A stretch of DNA of 64,000 nucleotides, from positions 62,001 to 126,000 of the forward strand of contig WGLS01000007.1 of assembly GCA_016125455.1 (NCBI GenBank), read 5' to 3'. The number at the start of each line of letters is the position of its first letter. Position 1 is the stretch's first letter. This stretch comes from Alphaproteobacteria bacterium. Lineage in GTDB: Bacteria > Pseudomonadota > Alphaproteobacteria > Caulobacterales > Parvularculaceae. Positions 20,658-29,405 of this stretch are shown one piece after another. The position numbers were made by a program, and so were the translations under genes. The notes below the pieces were generated by a model, which saw only the letters and a list, made by a program, of their open reading frames with translations, had not been told where the DNA came from and did no database searches.

Positions 20658-20902
20658 GAATGACTCTTGATTTGCATTGCCCAACGCCACCGGACCACGA
20701 TCACGAAAGCGGAAAAAACCGTGGTCATGCGACTTTTGAAATGACCATGCGACCAATCGCCCGATCCTCTGGCGCGCGATTTGGTTCGTCAGCATTGAGA
20801 ACAAAGCGAGACTTATCCGGGATGACTCTCCGCGCATTCGAGCGAAGCGCGCTTATTTCCGCCAGCCCCTGAATTCAGGCAATAGTCCGCCAATACCGGG
20901 AA

Positions 20903-22141
20903 TTACTCGACTATCCAGGCAATCCGCTTTTCCAATGCTTGGATATCGCGATCCAGGAATGGCAGGTAATGCGAAGCTTCCTGCAAGTGAGCAAGCGCAG
21001 CATGGTCGTCGCCGGCCGCGAGTTCCGCGCGCGCGAGCGCATACTTCAACTCGGCAAAAGCGGGTTCCTGTGCGATAGCGGCGCGTGCGTCACGCAACGC
21101 GTCCGCGGCGCGTTCGCTACTTGCGCCGTGGCGAATAATCAGGTCAGCCGTCAACTGCGCCCTGAGACCGCGCGCCAAAGCGAATGATCCGTCGCGCTCA
21201 ATGACGCTATCAAGCTTTGCGATCGCTGCATTCAGGTTAAGCTCGCTTGGCATCGCGCTCAATTCGAGCGCCTCGAAAAAGGCATCACGCGAAAAGCTGT
21301 CAGCCGACAAGGCCGATGCGCGTTGAAACAGGGCGCCATTTCGCGCCAACGCCAATTTTACATTTCGAACAAAATGCGGAACCGCCCTTTCGGCGAAATT
21401 TTCGGAAAATCGATATTCGTCGGCCCACAAAATTTCTTCCGTCAGGCCGTGGATTAGTTGGTAGGAAGCAATCTTGTCGCCATTACGCTCGATCAAGGCG
21501 CTCGAAATGATGATGTCCGTTGACAGATCTTTCGCAATATCGCGGGCGCGAACCGAAGAAATGGCGCCGCTCGACAAAGTCGCCAGCGCGTCAACGCCTT
21601 GTAGCTGAGAAAGCTGCCCAGCGAGTCGGCGATTGGCGTCAAACCACAGACTTTTGTCAAACTGTTCCGGGTCCCTTATCGCCAGTTCGTTCAGCACTGC
21701 AATGCGCACTGAGTCTTTCCGGTTGTTCGTGTCCGGCCTTGCCAACAAGACAGTCGCGAAAATCAGCGCAACGAAGCCAAAAGCAATAATAACCGGCGAG
21801 AGGCGCGATCGTTTCACCGGCGCCGTCGAGCCGAAATGCCCGCGGAGCTGACGGGGCGGGATTGTCAGTCTGTATCCGACCCCATGCGCCGCCACAATTG
21901 CATCCGCAGGCGCGCCGATCTCAGCCAGCGCCTTTCGAACCAGACGCACGCGCTGCTTGATGGTTTCGCGAGTAACCTGCGCGCCCCAGACAGCGCTTTC
22001 GATGTCATCAAAATGGACGGGATTCGGAGCGTTGCTGGTCAGCAATTCCAGGAGCCGGAACGAATAATCCGGCAGCTTTGTTTCGGCTTCACCTAACCGG
22101 ACCGTTTGCTTGAGCGGATCCAACTCGATTTCAATCGTCAT
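20903..22141 (-). CDS. CadC-like winged-helix transcriptional regulator with a membrane anchor and periplasmic domain
   Basis: N-terminal OmpR/PhoB-type wHTH (LPDYSFRLLELLTSNAPNPVHFDDIESAVWGAQVTRETIKQRVRLVRKALAEIGAPADAIVAAHGVGYRLTIP), single TM (LSPVIIAFGFVALIFATVLLA), C-terminal helical TPR-like region; no receiver domain. Confidence 0.85.
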   Translation of the reverse strand: MTIEIELDPLKQTVRLGEAETKLPDYSFRLLELLTSNAPNPVHFDDIESAVWGAQVTRETIKQRVRLVRKALAEIGAPADAIVAAHGVGYRLTIPPRQLRGHFGSTAPVKRSRLSPVIIAFGFVALIFATVLLARPDTNNRKDSVRIAVLNELAIRDPEQFDKSLWFDANRRLAGQLSQLQGVDALATLSSGAISSVRARDIAKDLSTDIIISSALIERNGDKIASYQLIHGLTEEILWADEYRFSENFAERAVPHFVRNVKLALARNGALFQRASALSADSFSRDAFFEALELSAMPSELNLNAAIAKLDSVIERDGSFALARGLRAQLTADLIIRHGASSERAADALRDARAAIAQEPAFAELKYALARAELAAGDDHAALAHLQEASHYLPFLDRDIQALEKRIAWIVE

Positions 22142-22175
22142 GACACTACGCCCGAGCGCCTCGGATTTGCTGGTT

Positions 22176-22192
22176 TTCACCAAGATTCACCA
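22176..22192. promoter_or_regulatory. candidate wHTH operator: TTCACCA-N3-TTCACCA direct repeat
   Basis: Exact 7-bp direct repeat, 10-bp period, in the divergent intergenic region upstream of the CadC-like gene and the YD-repeat gene. Confidence 0.4.
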
Positions 22193-22299
22193 GGCTTTTC
22201 TTCGCGACCATCCAGTTAATGGTCAATCTTGCCTCATCCGAATCCCGAGATCGGCGGCCCGGCCAAATGCACCCTACTTACACCTTATCGAGGAACCCA

Positions 22300-23679
22300 A
22301 TGCAAATTCTGTTTCGCTTGTTGCTTTTGGCCGGCGCCCTTGGCGCAATGATCACTTCGGGCGCTGACGCCAACGGCAAAAGCGCCGATCAGGCGCAACC
22401 GGCCGAATATTTTGCAACGTTGCCGTTTCGCGAGACGCCGTTCTCGCCGTTGAAAGGCATCCACCGGATTTCCGCGGAAGAGGCCAGAACGCGAAAACAC
22501 TTCAGATTTGAATATGATGCTGAAGGGCGTCCGACCCAGGTTTCCTTCATGCAAGGCGAAAGGGCGGTCAGCCTGAACGACAGCGCTGACTATTACTTCT
22601 TCGCACCCCGGCTCAAGATCGAGTACGGCGCGAAGACAGAGACCCGCGCGTTCTTCGACAAGCACGGGAATCGCATTGCCGTCAACGGCGATGTCTTCCA
22701 GGAAGTCTATCGCCTAGATGAGCGCGGGTACCGCCGTTCACTTGAGTTTTACAACGTGGACGGTGATCCCGTTGAGAATAGCTGGGGCATTGCTCGCTAT
22801 GAGTGGTCGCTGCTTGATGACGGGTCCGTAGCCGAAAAGCGCTACGGGATTAACGGCGAGCTGGCGCAATTGCGCAGCGGATTTCCCTTCTTCGAGGTGC
22901 GCTTTCATTACGGTCCATACGGCTGGCTGGCGCTCATGCAGAACTATGGCGTCAACGGCAGACTGACAATGAATGAATTGAACGCCGCGCAAGACCGTCT
23001 TGAATACGCCGCAAATGGCGATCTTCTGTCATGGAATGTTCTGGACGTGGATGGCAATTACTCCGTTGGAAACGGGCCCGGCGTTGCAAGAGGCATTCTC
23101 GAACGCAGTGCCGAGGGATACGAGATTGTTGAGCGGTACGAGAACGCGGATGGTGAACCCATCGCCAATAGCTACGGATTTTCCTACACGCGAAAGGTGA
23201 ATGACCGTTTTGGAAACCGGATCGAGGCGAGCAACTTCACGCTCGACGGACGCCAGCTCATGATCAGCGAGGGGCGCGGTTATGCAGGCTGGCGCGCAAC
23301 CTATGACGACGATGGCCGCAACCGGACCAAGATCGAATTCTTCGGTGCGGAGCGTAGGCCCGTGATCCGCGGGGATCGCGGCTATTTTGCCATTCGCTTC
23401 GAGTACGACGAAAGCGACAATGAAATCGCGGTCTATTACGAAGGCGCGAACGGCGAACCCGTCAACTCCAATGACGCCGGCGTCGCCAAAATCGAGCGCA
23501 ACTACGACAATCGGGGCCGACTCACGCGTACGCGCCACCTCGACAAGACTGGAACCCTCGTAAATCACGCAAATGCCGGTTTCGCCGTTGAAGAGAGGAC
23601 CTATGACGATGCTCATGGCGTGCCGGAAACCGTAGCGCGCTATTCGGCCAACGGTGAATTGATCGAGCTGGTTCCATGA
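22300..23679 (+). CDS. secreted YD/RHS-like repeat protein, function unknown
   Basis: Signal peptide MQILFRLLLLAGALGAMITSGADA followed by about 12 repeats of ~31-34 aa with pattern hxYDxxGxxxxxxhyxxxGxPhxxxxGhA. Confidence 0.75.
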   Translation: MQILFRLLLLAGALGAMITSGADANGKSADQAQPAEYFATLPFRETPFSPLKGIHRISAEEARTRKHFRFEYDAEGRPTQVSFMQGERAVSLNDSADYYFFAPRLKIEYGAKTETRAFFDKHGNRIAVNGDVFQEVYRLDERGYRRSLEFYNVDGDPVENSWGIARYEWSLLDDGSVAEKRYGINGELAQLRSGFPFFEVRFHYGPYGWLALMQNYGVNGRLTMNELNAAQDRLEYAANGDLLSWNVLDVDGNYSVGNGPGVARGILERSAEGYEIVERYENADGEPIANSYGFSYTRKVNDRFGNRIEASNFTLDGRQLMISEGRGYAGWRATYDDDGRNRTKIEFFGAERRPVIRGDRGYFAIRFEYDESDNEIAVYYEGANGEPVNSNDAGVAKIERNYDNRGRLTRTRHLDKTGTLVNHANAGFAVEERTYDDAHGVPETVARYSANGELIELVP

Positions 23680-25136
23680 AGGCAACGATACGTATAGTGA
23701 TGTTCTGTCGGTTGGGTTTGTTCTGTATTGCGATCATAACGGGATCTCTTTCCATGACATCCTGTCTCGCGCGCCAAGCGGTGGACGCAAAAGCCGATCG
23801 CGCCCGGATTGCCGACAAAATTCTCGATGCGCTGGTTGAAGCTAATGGCGTTCCCGGCATGGCGGCGGCCGTCACGATCGATGGTGAACTGGTCTGGTCG
23901 GGCGTTGCAGGTTACCGGGACGTTTCAAGGGATCTATTGGTTGGCGCCAATACCATCTTCCGCCTGGCCAGCGTTTCAAAAGTCATCACCGCAGGCGCAG
24001 TTGCCAAACTGTACGAAGATGGCGTCTTGGACATTGACGCTCCACTTCAGGCATACGTTTCATACATGCCGCCAGATTGGCCGGAAATGACAGCAAGGCA
24101 GCTTGCTGCTCATTTGTCGGGCATTCCTCACTATCAGCCGGTTGATGCGAACCTTGGCGATCGGCGGCATGGATCGACAAAAGACGCCGTGAGCGTTTTC
24201 ACCGATCGTGAATTGCTTTCCGAACCGGGTGCTGAATATCATTACTCCTCATTTGGATACACGTTGCTGAGCGCCGCAGTTGAGGAAGCGGCGGGGAATC
24301 CGTTTCTGGATTACCTGGAATCCAATATAGTGAAGGATCTTGGAATCAGGCCTGACGCACTGTTGTTTGGCGTTCCAAACGCATCTCTTGCTTACGAATT
24401 CGTCGATGGCGCAGCCGCCTTAGCGGAAGACCACGATTACAGCTACAGTTGGGGCGGGGCGGGACTTAGCGCAACAGCGCCTGCGCTCGCGATGTTTGGC
24501 GCGCGTATGCTCGCAGGCGATCTCGTGGATGTTTCAACATTGGACATGATGCTCGCGCCGGCGCGGTTTAGGGACGGGCGTCCGGTCAGAGACCGCGACT
24601 ATAGCGTCGGCCTTGGCTGGCGAGTGAGCCGCGACGACGATGGAGAGCCTTACGCTCACCACGCTGGCGTCGCGATAGGCGCGCGGAGCGCACTCGCAAT
24701 TGTTCCGGGCGAGAATGTTAGCGCGGCAATTTTATCGAATGCAGCGTGGACGTCGTCTATTGAGCAGACCGCGTTGACGCTTGCACTGCCATTTCGCGCG
24801 CACTCGACCAGTCAAGACGCTTGTCCGACCGATAAACAGCAATATGAAGGCGACTTTGATGGCAATTCCGTCAAGGGAACGATTTCATTCGCGGTTGATC
24901 ACGGCGTATGTACGGGCATTGTCAGTGTAGGAAATGCATTCGGCGAGTGGCTAAACCAGTTTCCGCAGAAGGATGTGAGCGCCCTGAAGATTATAGGATT
25001 GAGATCGGACGGAGGGCTCTCCCGCGCGGCGCTCGTTACGCCCATCGGCGCGTTCGAACTCCAAAACGTTGATGGCGTATTGACCGGCCGTATTGGGCGC
25101 GGCCGAATGTTGAGAATGAACCTGGCCGGCGCCTGA
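23676..25136 (+). CDS. serine hydrolase (class C beta-lactamase-like)
   Basis: Signal/TM N-terminus, IFRLASVSKVITAGAV (SxxK), YHYSSFGYTLLSAAVEEAAG (YxN-like region), HHAGVAIGARSAL; start overlaps the stop of the preceding gene (ATGA). Confidence 0.88.
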   Translation: MKATIRIVMFCRLGLFCIAIITGSLSMTSCLARQAVDAKADRARIADKILDALVEANGVPGMAAAVTIDGELVWSGVAGYRDVSRDLLVGANTIFRLASVSKVITAGAVAKLYEDGVLDIDAPLQAYVSYMPPDWPEMTARQLAAHLSGIPHYQPVDANLGDRRHGSTKDAVSVFTDRELLSEPGAEYHYSSFGYTLLSAAVEEAAGNPFLDYLESNIVKDLGIRPDALLFGVPNASLAYEFVDGAAALAEDHDYSYSWGGAGLSATAPALAMFGARMLAGDLVDVSTLDMMLAPARFRDGRPVRDRDYSVGLGWRVSRDDDGEPYAHHAGVAIGARSALAIVPGENVSAAILSNAAWTSSIEQTALTLALPFRAHSTSQDACPTDKQQYEGDFDGNSVKGTISFAVDHGVCTGIVSVGNAFGEWLNQFPQKDVSALKIIGLRSDGGLSRAALVTPIGAFELQNVDGVLTGRIGRGRMLRMNLAGA

Positions 25137-25483
25137 TCGCTGCCCGATATTCTCTTCAGACACTAGATTTGTCTGGGGGGTGATGAATGGCGGTCTTGCG
25201 CCGGAGCCGACGGCCGTCCGCCCGGCCCACGGCGTCTGGTCGCCGTTTCGCCCTATTGCCTTTTCGCCGTCTCACCCGCAATTCGCGCCGTCGGACATCC
25301 AGGCCAGTCTGATCGCACGGCGCCCACGCGGCTGCGCCCCAGTCTGCGCCCTGCCCCTGTCAGCCCGGCGAAACCTGTCCTTGGCCGACGCCTGATCGCC
25401 GCGTTCGGAGTGCAAGCCTTGACATTGGGGTCGCTCGGCATCACGCCCTGAAACGTGACAGACCTGAGTTCACCGATCGACAA

Positions 25484-27115
25484 TTGCGCCAAATGAGTCC
25501 CACCACGCCTTTGCAGACGACTGACGCCCGCGGCGGCGATGCGCCGGAATGGTCGCAACGCCGCACATTCGCGATCATCGCGCATCCGGACGCGGGGAAA
25601 ACAACGTTGACTGAGCGCCTGCTGCACGCGGCCGGCGCCATCCGTCTCGCCGGCAACGTCAAGGCCCGCGGCGAGCGTCGGCGGACGCGGTCCGACTGGA
25701 TGGAGCTTGAACAGCAACGGGGCATCTCGGTTTCAAGTTCCGTCATGACTTTCGAGCACGATGACGTCACGTTCAATCTGCTCGATACGCCTGGCCACCA
25801 GGACTTCAGCGAGGACACCTACCGCACACTGACCGCTGTCGATTCGGCGATAATGGTGATCGACGCCGCCAAGGGCATTGAGGCCCAGACATTGAAGCTC
25901 CTCGAGGTTTGCCGGCTGAGGGACGTGCCGATCATCACGTTCATCAACAAGATCGATCGCGAGGCTCGCGACCCGTTTGAACTGCTCGACGAAATCGAAT
26001 CCGCGCTCGCGCTCGACGTGTCGCCGACGACCTGGCCGGTCGGCATGGGCGTCGACTTCTACGGCGTCTACGACATGCGGGGCCGTCATATCGAGACGTC
26101 GGCAGCCGCGCGCGGGGCGGCATGCGACACAACGCTCGATGCTTCTGATACGGACAGTCCGGCGATCTCGTCGCTGGCGCCGAATTTCATCATGGAGCCA
26201 TTCCGCGAGAATTTGGCGCTTGCGCAATCGGCTTATCCTGCGCTCGACGCAACCGCGTATCGCGAGGGGCACTTGAGCCCCGTCGTGTTCGGCAGCGCCC
26301 TGCGCGACTATGGCGTGGCGCCGCTGTTGCGCCTCCTCCTCGACATTGCGCCGCCGCCGCGCCCGCAGCCAGCGACGCCGGCGTCCGTTCGCGCCGACGA
26401 TCCGTTCGTGTCCGGCTTCGTTTTCAAGGTCCAGGCGAACATGGACCCCAACCACCGCGACCGGATCGCTTTCGTGCGGCTTTGTTCAGGCAGGTTCCGT
26501 CGCGGCATGAAGCTTCGCCTCAGCCGCACCGGTCGATCCATCGCGGTGCAGAATCCGATTTTCTTCTTCGCGCAGGAAAGGGAGCTCGCCGACGAAGCCG
26601 CGCCCGGCGACATCATTGGCATACCGAACCATGGAACGTTGCGGGTCGGCGACAGCCTGACCGAAGGCTTGGCGATCGATTTCACGGGAATTCCGAATTT
26701 TGCGCCTGAGATCCTCCGTCGAGTGCGCCTTGATGAGCCGATGCGCGCGAAGCAGCTTAACCGCGCCCTTGAGGACCTCGCCGAAGAGGGCGTGACGCAG
26801 ATCTTCCGACCGGTGATCGGGGCGCAGGCGATTGTCGGCGTCGTCGGCCAGCTGCAGCTGGACGTCCTCGCCGCCAGGCTCTCGACCGAATACAAGATAG
26901 CCGCGGGGTTCGAGCCGACTAGCTTCATGGCCGCGCGCTGGGTTTCAAGCGATAGTCCTTCGGACCTGCGCGAGTTCGCCGATCGGATGAGCCCATCCAT
27001 CGCGGAGGATCGCGACAACTCCCTCGTATTCCTTGCACGGAGCGACTGGGAGCTAGATCGGGCGATGAAGGACTGGCCCAAAATCCGCTTCGCAAAGGCG
27101 CGCGAGCGCGCGTAG
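25484..27115 (+). CDS. prfC: peptide chain release factor 3
   Basis: RRTFAIIAHPDAGKTTLTERLL, DTPGHQDFSEDTYRTLTAVDSAIMVIDAAKGIEAQT, FINKIDREARDP, C-terminal RF3 domain; ATG 25484 or 25493. Confidence 0.96.
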   Translation: MRQMSPTTPLQTTDARGGDAPEWSQRRTFAIIAHPDAGKTTLTERLLHAAGAIRLAGNVKARGERRRTRSDWMELEQQRGISVSSSVMTFEHDDVTFNLLDTPGHQDFSEDTYRTLTAVDSAIMVIDAAKGIEAQTLKLLEVCRLRDVPIITFINKIDREARDPFELLDEIESALALDVSPTTWPVGMGVDFYGVYDMRGRHIETSAAARGAACDTTLDASDTDSPAISSLAPNFIMEPFRENLALAQSAYPALDATAYREGHLSPVVFGSALRDYGVAPLLRLLLDIAPPPRPQPATPASVRADDPFVSGFVFKVQANMDPNHRDRIAFVRLCSGRFRRGMKLRLSRTGRSIAVQNPIFFFAQERELADEAAPGDIIGIPNHGTLRVGDSLTEGLAIDFTGIPNFAPEILRRVRLDEPMRAKQLNRALEDLAEEGVTQIFRPVIGAQAIVGVVGQLQLDVLAARLSTEYKIAAGFEPTSFMAARWVSSDSPSDLREFADRMSPSIAEDRDNSLVFLARSDWELDRAMKDWPKIRFAKARERA

Positions 27116-27121
27116 CCGGTT

Positions 27122-27940
27122 TCAGCTCTCCGGCGTTTCCAGCCGCCTCAGAACGGCGAGGGCCTGACCGACGCCTGAAGACGTAGACGGAATAATTTCC
27201 GCCACGTCGAAAAACGCGCCGAAGCGCCGCGCAGCGAACTCACGCGACTGGAACACGCCGATCAGGTTTGTGCCTTCGGCATAGTCCTCGCGCACGTGCG
27301 CGCCGACCGCCATCAGCGCCGCCGGCGTCAGGCCCGTATTGGCGAGTTCGGGATGGTCTTCGTCGTGGAAGGTGATCAGCGCCAGGCCGCCAGGCCGAAT
27401 GACGCGACGAAATTCCGCAAGCCATTCATCCTGGGTTGCAATCCTCAAATGCGTGAATACCGACACAAGATAAATAATGTCGACTGCGGCGTCCTCGACG
27501 TCGAGCGGGGGGTGCAGGGCGTTGCGCCGGAAATCGCCAGGAAGGTTCCGTGCGCACCAGGCGACAACCGCCGGATTGTAGTCGACGCCGGAGAGCCGGG
27601 CGTTGGTGCGCGCAGGCAGATGCCGGATGATACGCCCGACGCCGCAGCCGAAATCAAGGATCCGCCCCGCCGCAGAGAACGGAAGCCCGTTGCGCGTCGC
27701 GGCGGCGTCGAGGGCCGCCGCCGACCGCTCGCCGCCGAGCAGGAAAACGTTGGAGTCCGTATAACCGCTCGTCACGTTCACGAGGTCGATCGGCGGTATT
27801 GGAATTCCGTCTCGCGCTTCAACGACAGCCGCTTGCGGGCGACCCGTCATCGACGCGAGGAACGCACGGATCTGGAACCAGCGGCGGGCGAGCCCCGCGA
27901 CGTAGACGGCGCGTCGGACGTGGGTTTTCAGGAACGTCAT
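27122..27940 (-). CDS. class I SAM-dependent methyltransferase
   Basis: ILDFGCGVGRIIRHLPARTNARLSGVDYNPAVVAWCARNLPG...DIIYLVSVFTHL...VIRPGGLALITFHDED. Confidence 0.88.
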   Translation of the reverse strand: MTFLKTHVRRAVYVAGLARRWFQIRAFLASMTGRPQAAVVEARDGIPIPPIDLVNVTSGYTDSNVFLLGGERSAAALDAAATRNGLPFSAAGRILDFGCGVGRIIRHLPARTNARLSGVDYNPAVVAWCARNLPGDFRRNALHPPLDVEDAAVDIIYLVSVFTHLRIATQDEWLAEFRRVIRPGGLALITFHDEDHPELANTGLTPAALMAVGAHVREDYAEGTNLIGVFQSREFAARRFGAFFDVAEIIPSTSSGVGQALAVLRRLETPES

Positions 27941-28038
27941 GCTGGCCGGACTTAGACCCCGTCTTTCGCGAAATGTCGACGCCGCAGGGCGATCCGGCCG
28001 GCCGCTGCGGCGTCGAATTCGTCTGGTCGCTCAGCGCC

Positions 28039-28443
28039 TCAGGCGCGCGCCTTCAGCGCGTCGCGGATTTCCTCGAGCAGGACTTCCTGACGCGGCGGCG
28101 CCGGCGGCGCGGCGGGCGCCTCTTCGGCCTTTTTCTTCAGCTGGTTCATGCCCTTGACGAGCATGAAGACTGCCCAGGCGACGATCAGGAATGAAATGAT
28201 GTTGTTGATGAACAGGCCAACATTCATCGTCACCGCTTCGGTGTCGGCGGTGGCCGCCTTCAGGGTCAGGCCAATATTTGAAAAGTCTATCCCGCCAGTG
28301 AGCAGGCCGATCGGCGGCATGATGATGTCGTTGACGAGCGACTGCACAATTGTGCCGAAGGCCCCGCCGATGATGATGCCGACGGCCATGTCGACCATGT
28401 TGCCCTTGATGGCGAATTCCTTGAACTCGTCGATGATGCCCAT
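28039..28443 (-). CDS. mscL: large-conductance mechanosensitive channel
   Basis: [56 protein letters not shown]. Confidence 0.97.
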   Translation of the reverse strand: MGIIDEFKEFAIKGNMVDMAVGIIIGGAFGTIVQSLVNDIIMPPIGLLTGGIDFSNIGLTLKAATADTEAVTMNVGLFINNIISFLIVAWAVFMLVKGMNQLKKKAEEAPAAPPAPPRQEVLLEEIRDALKARA

Positions 28444-28627
28444 ATCGGCGCCTTTCTTAATCGGATGACGGTCTGAAAACGGCGCAAGCGGAAATTGCCG
28501 CGCCGCACCATTACTGCCGCGGTTTGACGATCAGGAAAAGCGACAAACGCACAAGAACGACGTCGGCGCGCACTCGGGCGCTGCAACCGAACGGCGCGAT
28601 CCGCAAGGTCGCGAGCCAGCGCGTCGA

Positions 28628-29188
28628 TCAGCTGCAGGCTTCTTCCGCGCGCTCGACAGCCTTTGTCAGGCCGCGCAACGAAATGACGTAGTTGGTCGCC
28701 GTGCCGCGACTGGACACGGCGCTGATGCGCATGTCAGCGCCGCGACGCATCGCCGACAACAGGCTGCGCTCATCGTCGGCGCCTTCGACGAAGGCCTCGT
28801 TCTCGCTGGAGAACATAGTCCACTTCTCGGAGCCAATGCGCACCGTCGGGGCCGGGGCGTCCTTGAGATTGTAGCCGGTCATCAGGCTTGGCTGGTTCTT
28901 GGCCGCGCCCGAGGCCCAATTGGCGATCAGGAAAAAGATGTTTCCGTGCCGCACCGACGAGGGCGATTTTTCCTTGGCCTCGGTTGCGGCGAAGCAAATC
29001 TTTTCGCCGTTCACCTCGCGAACGAAAACGCTCCAGTCACGATACGTCGCGACCGCCTGCGGCTCTTCCGCCGCGGCGGGCGTCATCGTCGCGCCGAACG
29101 TCGCCACAGACAGGCCGGCAAGCGCCAAGGCGCGCCTCGCGCTGGCCGGCAAGCAAAATCCCGAAATCGAATGGGGCGTCAAATGCAT
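28628..29188 (-). CDS. invasion-associated locus B (IalB) family protein
   Basis: Signal peptide, then YRDWSVFVREVNGEKICFAATEAKEKSPS...NIFFLIANWASG...EPTVRIGSEKWTMFSSENEAFVEG-type pattern typical of IalB family. Confidence 0.82.
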   Translation of the reverse strand: MHLTPHSISGFCLPASARRALALAGLSVATFGATMTPAAAEEPQAVATYRDWSVFVREVNGEKICFAATEAKEKSPSSVRHGNIFFLIANWASGAAKNQPSLMTGYNLKDAPAPTVRIGSEKWTMFSSENEAFVEGADDERSLLSAMRRGADMRISAVSSRGTATNYVISLRGLTKAVERAEEACS

Positions 29189-29405
29189 TGGACCGTCGCT
29201 CCCTCACTTAACCCATGCGCCCGGCAGTCTTCCCTCACGTCGGCGTGCGCCGCAACCGACCGCCGGTTTCTTGCGACGCCGCGCTGATCGACAGCGGCGG
29301 GCCCTTGATCCGCCGGGTTCGCCGCCCGATGCGATCCAATTGCGCCCAAAGCCGGCCTAAGCCATAACCCAGCGCGATTTAAGAACGAGCGAACGGAGAC
29401 CGCCG

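Noticed and set aside
25137-25483. Possible ncRNA or small ORF (25180-25395) between the serine hydrolase and prfC
   Set aside because: ORF lacks any motif or convincing SD; no clear terminator or conserved structure visible by eye.
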